A stretch of 64,000 nucleotides of DNA, taken from positions 1-64,000 of the forward strand of contig NZ_JOEH01000003.1 of NCBI RefSeq assembly GCF_000719095.1, read 5' to 3'. The position numbers were made by a program, and so were the translations under genes. The notes below the pieces were generated by a model, which saw only the letters and a program-made list of their open reading frames with translations, had not been told where the DNA came from and made no database searches. This document shows, piece after piece, positions 1 through 6,793 of the stretch (within the stretch, counting starts at the first letter, position 1; every line of letters begins with the position of its first letter). Source of the stretch: Streptacidiphilus jeojiense. GTDB taxonomy: Bacteria; Actinomycetota; Actinomycetes; Streptomycetales; Streptomycetaceae.

Positions 1-1
1 G

Positions 2-175
2 GATTCGTACCACCAGGTGGTGAACCAGCTGGCGCGGCGTGTCAGCGACCTTCTGATGTACACGACGGTGGAACCCGGCAGAATGGTGGATGTGGAGACC
101 GCCCCCAGCGCCTTCCACCAGTCCAAGCCCAACTGGGACGGTGTCACCTTCTTGCAGTCCAAAGCGGCGGGCTAG
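2..175 (+). CDS. C-terminal end of a short TIR-like (FxsC-type) protein, cut by window edge
   Basis: Only the last 57 codons are present, read from base 2 to the TAG at 173-175. The visible stretch (VVNQLARRVSDLL, then VEPGRMVDVETAPSAF) lines up with the end of the TIR-like domain of the FxsC protein at 10188 (VHRLAQRIVQMAEQ, then IPVGQELDFQSRPSAF). Here the protein stops about 20 residues after the PSAF position, whereas full FxsC proteins continue for another 200 residues or so. It therefore looks like a short, TIR-domain-only relative placed 25 bases upstream of fxsC1 and probably in the same operon. The assignment rests on this internal comparison only, since the N-terminal part is outside the window. 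Confidence 0.6.
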   Translation, partial: DSYHQVVNQLARRVSDLLMYTTVEPGRMVDVETAPSAFHQSKPNWDGVTFLQSKAAG

Positions 176-200
176 CTCTGACGGAGGGAAGGACGGTGGG

Positions 201-1397
201 ATGAGCGGGTCTGCGAGGGAGTGGGAGTATCCGAAGTACTTCCTGAGTTACGCGCATCCGCGGGGCTCCTTCCAGGGCGATCCCTGGGTGGCGGAGTTCC
301 ACGCCGACCTCAACCGGGCCCTGGCCGAGCGTCCTTCCCGGCCGGCGGGCAAGGTCACCGGATACCTGGACGGACCCGGGGAGAACGACCAGCTGCGGCG
401 GGCCCGGCGCAGCGAGGCGCTGGCCCGGAGCAAGGCCCTGGTCGTCCTCTGCTCCCCGGAGTACTTCCAGGACGCCGAGTGCCACAACGAGTGGCTCGCC
501 TTCCACAAGCGGCTTTCCCCGGACGGGAGTTCGGACGCCGCTGTGATCACCGTGCTGTGGGAGCGGCTCTGGAGCAGTGCACCCGACGGGGTCGCCCTCG
601 ACGAGCAGGACCTGCGCTTACAGTTCGGCGAGAACGGACTGCGGCACCAGTTGGCGCAGCGTCGGGCCCAGTACCTGGTCGGAGTGCGGAGCGTGGCCGA
701 GGCCATAGTGCACGCGGTGGAGAAGATCGACCTGGCTCCGGGCGCGGAAACGGGCCTGTCGCGCGAACCCCAGCCCTGGCCCGACCATCCGGCGGTGCGG
801 AGCCTGCGCATCCTGGTGCTGGCCAGGACCACCGGCGAGAGCCTGCCGCCCGGCTGCGACCCCGCGGACTACAGCGAGCTCCCCGAGCTGTGGCAGCCCT
901 ACCGTGAGGAGGGCGCAAGGCCGTTGGCCGAGCTCGCCGCCGCGGTGGCCAGGGACAGCAATGTGCACGTGCGCTCGGTCGAGGACTTCGAGCGGGCCAG
1001 CCGGAGGGCCGCCGGCACCGTCGAGGACGTCGAACTCGTCCCGCAACTGCTGCTGCTGGACCGCTGGGCGCTGCAGAACGACACCATGCTGCGGCATCTG
1101 CTGGGGTACAACCAGCAGCGCCGGCGTCCGGTGGCGGTGATGGTCCCCTGGGTGCCCAGGTCCGACAGCATTCCCCGCCGGTCCAAACAGGAGATCGAGC
1201 AGCTCAGGTTGCTGACCTGGGACACCCTCAACGTCGCACTGGGGCAGCCCACGCCGGGCTACGAGCACCTGCGCGGCGGCATCCCCGACGCGGCCACGTT
1301 CGCCGCACTGGTGCCGGTCGCCCTGCGCCAGGCACGCAATGCCTTCATCCAGCTCCATGCCCTCCGTTCGTCCACATCCCAGAAGGGTCCGCAATGA
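201..1397 (+). CDS. fxsC: TIR-like protein FxsC, copy 1
   Basis: This 398-residue protein begins with a TIR-like domain (about residues 12-185): KYFLSYAHPRG forms the first strand, and ALVVLCSPEYF followed by CHNEWLAF carries the Glu where TIR enzymes place their catalytic acid. The C-terminal half (about 200-398; LRILVLARTTG, LLLLDRWAL) matches the second half of the FxsC at 10188. The ATG at 201 follows a GGAGGGAAGGA site; longer readings of the frame would overlap the upstream gene. It overlaps fxsT1 by ATGA, so translation is probably coupled. The codon for Leu140 is TTA, rare in Streptomyces and read by the bldA tRNA. FxsC proteins are known partners of the FxsB/FxsT set, but their biochemical role is not established; NADase activity is an inference. 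Confidence 0.85.
   Translation: MSGSAREWEYPKYFLSYAHPRGSFQGDPWVAEFHADLNRALAERPSRPAGKVTGYLDGPGENDQLRRARRSEALARSKALVVLCSPEYFQDAECHNEWLAFHKRLSPDGSSDAAVITVLWERLWSSAPDGVALDEQDLRLQFGENGLRHQLAQRRAQYLVGVRSVAEAIVHAVEKIDLAPGAETGLSREPQPWPDHPAVRSLRILVLARTTGESLPPGCDPADYSELPELWQPYREEGARPLAELAAAVARDSNVHVRSVEDFERASRRAAGTVEDVELVPQLLLLDRWALQNDTMLRHLLGYNQQRRRPVAVMVPWVPRSDSIPRRSKQEIEQLRLLTWDTLNVALGQPTPGYEHLRGGIPDAATFAALVPVALRQARNAFIQLHALRSSTSQKGPQ
618..620 (+). other. In-frame TTA (bldA-type) codon in fxsC1
   Basis: This codon lies exactly in the fxsC1 frame (139 codons after the ATG at 201) and encodes Leu140 in the string LRLQF. In Streptomyces, TTA codons are read only by the developmentally controlled bldA leucyl-tRNA, so fxsC1 and the coupled fxsT1 may be translated only late in growth. 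Confidence 0.8.
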
Positions 1398-4300
1398 ACG
1401 CCGTCAGTCCGAGGAGTGCTCCGGAGGACCGCCAGGGGCGGGTCGTCACCTTCTACTCCTACAAGGGCGGCACCGGCCGGACCATGACCATGGCCAATGT
1501 CGCGTGGATCCTGGCCGCCAACGGCAAGAAGGTACTCACCGTGGACTGGGACCTGGAGGCCCCGGGCCTGTCCCGGTTCTTCCACCCGTTCCTCAACGAG
1601 GAGGCCCTCGCCACCACGGGCGGTGTCGTCAACATGGTGAACGACTACCTGGAGCGGTCCCTGGACAACCCCTCGGACGCAGCCGCCCGGTTGAGCGGCC
1701 ACGCCGCGGTGCAGCAGCAGGCGATCAAGCTGAACTGGAACTTCCCCGACGGGGGCAGGATCGACTTCATCTCCGCGGGCAAGCAGAACAACGACTACGG
1801 GTCCATTCTCGACGGCCTCAACTGGGACCAGTTCTACGAGCGCTACTACGGCGGGGTGTTCCTCGACGCGCTGCGCGAGGAGATGGTCAGGAGCTACGAC
1901 TACGCCTTCATCGACAGCCGTACCGGGCTCAGCGACACCTCCAGCATCTGCACCCAGCAGCTCCCGGACGACGTGGTGGTGTGCTTCACCCTCAGCGACC
2001 AGAGCATCAGGGGGGCCGCCCTGGTTGCCCGGCACATCCAGACCCGGGGCGTCATCGGCCACAGCACGGATCCCATCAGAATCCTTCCGGTGCCCATGCG
2101 CATCGACGAGGGCGAGAAGGACCGTGCCGAGCGCGGTCGGGCGGAGGCGCGCAGCAAGTTCGAAGGTCTGCCCAAGGCGCTCTACACCGTCAAGGACGAC
2201 CAGTACTGGGGCTCCATCGAGATCCCCTACAAGCCCTACTACGCCTACGAGGAGATCCTGGCGGTCTTCGGCGACCAGACCGGCATCCCCAACACCGTGC
2301 TCGGCGCGTGCGAGCGGCTGACCCGCGAACTGACCAGGGGTGAGGTCTCCGCCCTGCCGCCCATGGCGGAGCCGCTGCGGCTGGCCACCGTCGCCAAGTT
2401 CGACCGCAAGCCGATCGGCGGCGGGGAGGACACCCGGTTCCACCTCTGGTACGCGGTGGAGGACCAGATGTGGCTCGACTGGACGAGCTACCTGCTGGAG
2501 GCAGCCGGCTACCGCTTCGCCGCCTCCCGCATCGACTCCGACGCGCCCGACGAGGCGAAGGGGGCGGCCAACGGCGGTTCGCCGGACCCCCTGGTGACCG
2601 TGCCGCTGCTCACGGTGCGCTTTCTCCAGGCGGCCAGGGCCAGTGAGTTCTGGGGCCCGGTCTCCAGCAGCAGCCTGGCCCTGACCCGGCCGCGGACGCT
2701 CGGCCTGCGCCTGGGTTCGGTCCCGCCGGGCGCGCCGAGCGGTCACAGCTTCCCGCTCGACCTGACCTCCCCGGCGCTGACTCCGGTCGTGGCGGCAGAA
2801 CAGCTGATCAAGTACTTCGGCGGCGACGAGGCCGCCGTCCAGGCGGCCAGGACCGCCCTCGACGCGCCGGACGCCCCGCGCTACCCGGGCATCCGTCCCG
2901 AGTTCGTCGCCCTCCAGAGCCGCAACAGCGACTTCACCGGCCGTGCCAAGGAGCTGGCCGAGCTGCGGCGGACCCTCACCGGGCGGTCCGCCCAGGAGCC
3001 GACCAGTGGGACCCAGGCACTGCACGGCCTCGGCGGGGTGGGCAAGTCCCAGCTCGCCCGTGAGTACGCCTACCGCTTCATGTCGGACTACGACCTGGTC
3101 TGGTGGGTGCCGTCCGAGCAGACCTCCTCCATCACGACCGAGCTGGCGGCGATCGCCGACCGTCTCGGCATCCGCGGAACCCTCGGTGAGGCCGACGCCG
3201 CGATCCTGGTCAAGGACACCCTGGCCGCCGGAACGCGCATCGGCAGATGGCTGCTGATCTTCGACAACGCCGAGGACCCGGAGACTCTCACCGAGTTCCT
3301 GCCGGGCGGGGACGGCCATGTCATCATCACCTCCCGGAAACAGGTGTGGAGCCAGGAGGCGTCCGAGCTGGAGGTGGACGTCTTCACCCGGCAGGAGAGC
3401 GTCTCCCACCTGGAGCGCCGTGTCCCGGAGATGTCCGACACGGAGGCGGCCCAGCTGGCCGAGGAGCTGGGGGACCTGCCGCTCGCGGTCGAGCAGGCGG
3501 CAGCCTTCCTGCGGTTGAGCGGCATGCCCGTGGAGACCTACATGGACCTGCTCAAGCAGCACCCGGCGGACATCTTCGACCAGGCTCCGCTCGCGGCGGA
3601 CTACCCCGTCCCGATCAGGACCACCTTCGCGGTGTCCCTGAACACCCTGGAGAAGGAGTGGCCGTCCGCCCGCCGGCTGATGCAGATGTCCGTCTTCCTG
3701 GGGCCCGAGCCGTTCTCGCAGAAGTTGCTGCACCGCAATCCGGCGATGCTGACCGCCCTCGCGGTGCAGGACCCGCGGGTACGCAAGGGCGGGGCGTCGG
3801 TGCTCGGCGGGATCAGCCGGGCGATCCGAAGCCTCTCGCTGGCCAAGGTGGACGGCAGGCGCGGCACCATCCAGGTGCACCGGGTGCTCCAGGCGCTGCT
3901 CCGGGCCCAGATGACCGAGGACGAGCGCGAGCAGATCCAGCGCGAGGTGCAGCTGGTGCTCGCCGAGTGCAGGCCACTGGACGGCGAGGTGGAGGACCCG
4001 GAGAACCGGCCGGACTTCGAACTCATCCGACCCCACCTCGCGGCCTGCGGGGCTGAGGAGTCGGAGATCTCCGAGGTGCGGCAGCTGATGATCGATCTGG
4101 TCCGGCTGCACTGGCGCAACGGCGACTACACCCTCGCCAAGAGCGAGGGGGAGCGGCTGGACGCGTTGTGGTGCTCCACCCTGGGCCCGGAGCATCCGCA
4201 GACCCTCGCCCTGCGCACCATCAGGGCCAACGTCCTGCGCGACCAGGGGCGTTACCGGGAGTCCCTGGAACTGGACCAGCGGACCTGGGAGCAGCAGTCC

Positions 4301-5413
4301 ACCCTGCTGGGCGAGGACGACCTGAGCACCCTGGCCACCGCCCGCGGCCTGGCCGGCGGCCTGCGGGCGCTGGGCCGCTACCAGGAGGCGCTGGACCGCG
4401 ACCTGCTCACCCACGCCAGCCTGGTCGAGCAGTTCCTGGAGGAGGACCGCCAGGTTCTGAACCTCACTCACAACCTGGCCATCGACTACCGGCTCCTCGG
4501 TGACGCCAAGAGCGCCCAGCAGTACGACGAGCGCACCGAGCGCCTGCGCCGGCAGGGGCTGGGACCGGACCACGCCCGGACCCTGGCATCCCAGCTCTAC
4601 CTGGCCCGGGACAAGCGGGACGGCGGCGAGCTGAGGGACGCGGCAGCGGACCTGGAACGGCTCCACGAGGCGTTCCGTCGGCTCCAGGGCGACGACTCAC
4701 CCGACACCCTGCGCGCCGCCAAGAGCCTCGCCGTGTCCCTGCGCGTGCTGGGTCAGTACGAGCGGGCCGCGGCCCTCACCGATGACACCCTGGCACGGTT
4801 CGTGGAGCGCTACGGCGAGGACGGCCCCGATACTCTTCAGTGCGCCCTGAACAAGGCGGCGGACGACTGGAGCCTCGGCCGTCCGGGGGACGCGCTGCGC
4901 CGGGCGCAGGACGTCTGGCAGCGCTACCGTCGCCTTCTCGGCGACGACCACCCCAATTCGCTGGCCTGCAGTGACAATGTGTCCGTCTACCTCCGGACGC
5001 CGGGAGCCAGCCGCCAGGACCGCCGACGTGCCGCCGGTCTGGGGGAGACCGCCACCACCCGGCTGACGGAGTTGCTGGGCGCGAGCCATCCCTTCACCCT
5101 GTGCGCTGAGGTGAACTGGGCCAATGCCCGGGCCGAGCTGGAGGAGCTGGCGGCGGCGGAGGCCAGCGAACGGTCCTGCCTGTCCCGGCTCGCCGTCCAC
5201 CTGGGTGAGGACCACCCGGACACCCTCGCCTGCCGGTCCAACCTGGCGGTGACCCTCAAGGCCCTGGGCCGCACCGTGGAGGCACAGCGCCTGCACGACG
5301 AAGCGGTCGAGGCGTTCAACCACGACCGCAACTTCGGTGAGACCCACCCCGACACGGTCAGTGCCGAGGGGTGGGAACGGATCAATCACATCCTGGAACT
5401 CCAGGCTTGGTGA
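1394..5413 (+). CDS. fxsT: FxsT-type giant signalling ATPase, copy 1 (ParA-like / NB-ARC / TPR)
   Basis: This 1339-residue protein has four parts. Residues 17-320 form a ParA/MinD-type domain with P-loop KGGTGRT (24-30), VDWDLEAPG and IDSRTGLSD. Residues about 345-500 sit where the sister protein at 11539 has a TIR domain, but here only FHLWYAVEDQMW remains recognisable and the rest has diverged. An NB-ARC STAND ATPase follows, with P-loop HGLGGVGKSQ (about 544-553), Walker B WLLIFDN (about 618), VIITSR and GDLPLAVE (about 692). From about residue 905 to the end there are tetratricopeptide repeats of the form GPEHPQTLALR. STAND proteins with TPR tails usually sense a ligand and oligomerise, which suggests a sensor/switch role. 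The gene starts inside the fxsC1 stop (ATGA), and its end overlaps the convergent hydrolase gene by 32 bp. Confidence 0.85.
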   Translation: MNAVSPRSAPEDRQGRVVTFYSYKGGTGRTMTMANVAWILAANGKKVLTVDWDLEAPGLSRFFHPFLNEEALATTGGVVNMVNDYLERSLDNPSDAAARLSGHAAVQQQAIKLNWNFPDGGRIDFISAGKQNNDYGSILDGLNWDQFYERYYGGVFLDALREEMVRSYDYAFIDSRTGLSDTSSICTQQLPDDVVVCFTLSDQSIRGAALVARHIQTRGVIGHSTDPIRILPVPMRIDEGEKDRAERGRAEARSKFEGLPKALYTVKDDQYWGSIEIPYKPYYAYEEILAVFGDQTGIPNTVLGACERLTRELTRGEVSALPPMAEPLRLATVAKFDRKPIGGGEDTRFHLWYAVEDQMWLDWTSYLLEAAGYRFAASRIDSDAPDEAKGAANGGSPDPLVTVPLLTVRFLQAARASEFWGPVSSSSLALTRPRTLGLRLGSVPPGAPSGHSFPLDLTSPALTPVVAAEQLIKYFGGDEAAVQAARTALDAPDAPRYPGIRPEFVALQSRNSDFTGRAKELAELRRTLTGRSAQEPTSGTQALHGLGGVGKSQLAREYAYRFMSDYDLVWWVPSEQTSSITTELAAIADRLGIRGTLGEADAAILVKDTLAAGTRIGRWLLIFDNAEDPETLTEFLPGGDGHVIITSRKQVWSQEASELEVDVFTRQESVSHLERRVPEMSDTEAAQLAEELGDLPLAVEQAAAFLRLSGMPVETYMDLLKQHPADIFDQAPLAADYPVPIRTTFAVSLNTLEKEWPSARRLMQMSVFLGPEPFSQKLLHRNPAMLTALAVQDPRVRKGGASVLGGISRAIRSLSLAKVDGRRGTIQVHRVLQALLRAQMTEDEREQIQREVQLVLAECRPLDGEVEDPENRPDFELIRPHLAACGAEESEISEVRQLMIDLVRLHWRNGDYTLAKSEGERLDALWCSTLGPEHPQTLALRTIRANVLRDQGRYRESLELDQRTWEQQSTLLGEDDLSTLATARGLAGGLRALGRYQEALDRDLLTHASLVEQFLEEDRQVLNLTHNLAIDYRLLGDAKSAQQYDERTERLRRQGLGPDHARTLASQLYLARDKRDGGELRDAAADLERLHEAFRRLQGDDSPDTLRAAKSLAVSLRVLGQYERAAALTDDTLARFVERYGEDGPDTLQCALNKAADDWSLGRPGDALRRAQDVWQRYRRLLGDDHPNSLACSDNVSVYLRTPGASRQDRRRAAGLGETATTRLTELLGASHPFTLCAEVNWANARAELEELAAAEASERSCLSRLAVHLGEDHPDTLACRSNLAVTLKALGRTVEAQRLHDEAVEAFNHDRNFGETHPDTVSAEGWERINHILELQAW

Positions 5414-6335
5414 GCAGGCTCAACACGTCGGGCAGGCGCGCGATGGCGTCGAAGTGGGCCGCCCCCGGCTCCATTCCCAGTTCGGAGCCGGGGAGGTGCT
5501 CGTGCAGCCAGGAGGAGTGGCTGACCGGTGAGAAGACGTCGTCGGTGCCGTGCCACAGCAGGACCCTGGAGGTGATCTCGGAGAGCCGGAAGCCCCAGTC
5601 GTCGACGAAGGCGAGCGCGTCGTCGATCCACCCGTCGCCGTCCTGGCGCAGGGCCTCCCGGTAGCTGTCCTTGAGTATCCGGCGGATGCCGGCGTCGGCG
5701 ATCACCTGGAGATCGGCTGCCCGCACCTCGGCCAGGAGTTGCGTGATCAGTTCCTCGGGAGCCTTGTGGATGGCCCTGGCGCGCTTCCGGAGGCTCTCGG
5801 TGAGGGCCTCCAGACCCTCCATCGCTCGGCCGTACTCCTCCCGGTTCCCCGGGCCCATGCCCTCGAACCAGGAGTCACGCATGCCGTCGTCGCCGATCCG
5901 GGGGGCCAGGCTGACCAGGGCCGCGGTACCGATCACCCGGTCTCCGAGCTTGGCGGCGCAGGCAAGCGCGTGCGGGCCGCCGCCGGAGCGTCCGACGACG
6001 GCGAAGCGATCCACGTCCAGTTGGTTGGCGATGGCTTCCACATCTTCGGCCGCGTCGACGACACGACGCCCCAGGTGCCGGTCGGACCAGCCGTACCCGG
6101 GCCGGTCGTAGGCGATCAGCCTGATTCCCTGGCGGTAGAGCACGCCGTCGCGGGGGGCCACGCCGATCCTGCTGCCGGGGGTGCCGTGCAGCACGAAGAC
6201 GGCGGTGCCGTTCTTCTTGCCCCACTCCTTCACGCACAGCTGTCGACCGTTCTTGGCACTCACCATGCGGGCGTCAGGGGGAGGGGAGAGCGGGGTGGAG
6301 AGCGCTGCCGGCTTCTCCGCGAGATGCTGCGGCAT
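5382..6335 (-). CDS. Alpha/beta hydrolase
   Basis: This 317-residue protein has the alpha/beta-hydrolase fold hallmarks: an HGTPGSR oxyanion-hole turn, AYDRPGYGWSD, the nucleophile elbow VVGRSGGGPHA (Ser is the likely nucleophile) and, near the end, LWHGTDDVFSP supplying the acid, with the His expected in GAAHFDAIA. The family covers esterases, epoxide hydrolases and haloperoxidase-like enzymes, and the substrate cannot be told. The ATG at 6335 follows GGGAGG at a good spacing; a later Met24 is an alternative. The gene lies against the two Fxs modules and overlaps the 3' end of fxsT1 tail to tail. A 28-codon open frame ends in a TGATG junction with this start and could be a coupled leader. 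Confidence 0.85.
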   Translation of the reverse strand: MPQHLAEKPAALSTPLSPPPDARMVSAKNGRQLCVKEWGKKNGTAVFVLHGTPGSRIGVAPRDGVLYRQGIRLIAYDRPGYGWSDRHLGRRVVDAAEDVEAIANQLDVDRFAVVGRSGGGPHALACAAKLGDRVIGTAALVSLAPRIGDDGMRDSWFEGMGPGNREEYGRAMEGLEALTESLRKRARAIHKAPEELITQLLAEVRAADLQVIADAGIRRILKDSYREALRQDGDGWIDDALAFVDDWGFRLSEITSRVLLWHGTDDVFSPVSHSSWLHEHLPGSELGMEPGAAHFDAIARLPDVLSLLTKPGVPGCD

Positions 6336-6543
6336 CAGTCGCCGACCTCCCAGCCGAGCTCGCGTCCCGGGCTGTGCCTGTGGCGCATGAAGTCACCCGT
6401 CATGCCGTCAGCCTTCAGCACTAACCCACGAAACACGAGCTCACCCCTCCGTTTTCACACGATTGGATCAAGGAGGGCACTCTCGTGCGATGCGACAGCG
6501 TGTCATGCCGGCCCCCAGCCCCCTGGGTCGCACTAGCGACGTG

Positions 6544-6559
6544 GACGTGATAATACGTC
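6544..6559. promoter_or_regulatory. Short dyad, possible operator upstream of fxsB
   Basis: GACGTGATAATACGTC has perfect 5-bp arms (GACGT and ACGTC) around a 6-bp A/T-rich spacer. It lies about 235 bp upstream of fxsB in the AT-rich core of the gap, so it could be a regulator site for the maturase module. No second copy was seen. Confidence 0.3.
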
Positions 6560-6634
6560 ACATGAGCCCCAGAGAAAGGGTTCTGGCACATAATTACCTA
6601 CCGAGCCCTCCCTGGCGACAGTGGGGCTTTCAGT

Positions 6635-6790
6635 ATGGCCACGGTTGACGGGGCCGCGAAACCTGCTTGGACGAGTTTCGCCTTCTTTGGCCGAAGTAGC
6701 GCCCTCTTCCGGTACACCCTCTGGCGGGTTCGGACCGGATCCCCAATCATGGGTGTGCAGACCCGATCGAACAGGTCACCGCAGACCTGA
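6635..6790 (+). CDS. Possible 51-residue peptide gene just upstream of fxsB
   Basis: An ATG-started frame of 51 codons ends 3 bases before the GTG of fxsB, the usual place for a RiPP precursor. The peptide is rich in aromatic residues (AWTSFAFFGRSS, LFRYTLW) but lacks the C-terminal FxSxx ending of known FxsA precursors. Third-position GC is about 70 percent, lower than in neighbouring genes, and the ribosome site is weak (GTGGGG). It could be a non-canonical precursor, a decayed one, or untranslated leader. Confidence 0.3.
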   Translation: MATVDGAAKPAWTSFAFFGRSSALFRYTLWRVRTGSPIMGVQTRSNRSPQT

Positions 6791-6793
6791 CGG

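Larger units (their letters stand above)
6336..6793. other. 458-bp gap between hydrolase and fxsB, AT-richer core
   Basis: This gap should contain the promoters of both flanking genes. Its middle (about 6540-6600) is clearly richer in A/T than the rest of the window, with a CATAAT box around 6590 but no convincing -35 element. It holds a dyad at 6544-6559 and a 51-codon open frame at 6635-6790. A classic FxsA precursor, which would end in FxSxx, was not found on either strand. Confidence 0.5.

Noticed and set aside
1259..4666. Very long open frame antisense to fxsT1 (and similar antisense frames under most genes)
   Set aside because: High GC content leaves few stop codons on the opposite strand; the translations are low-complexity Pro/Arg/Gly/Val-rich and have no recognisable domain or ribosome site.
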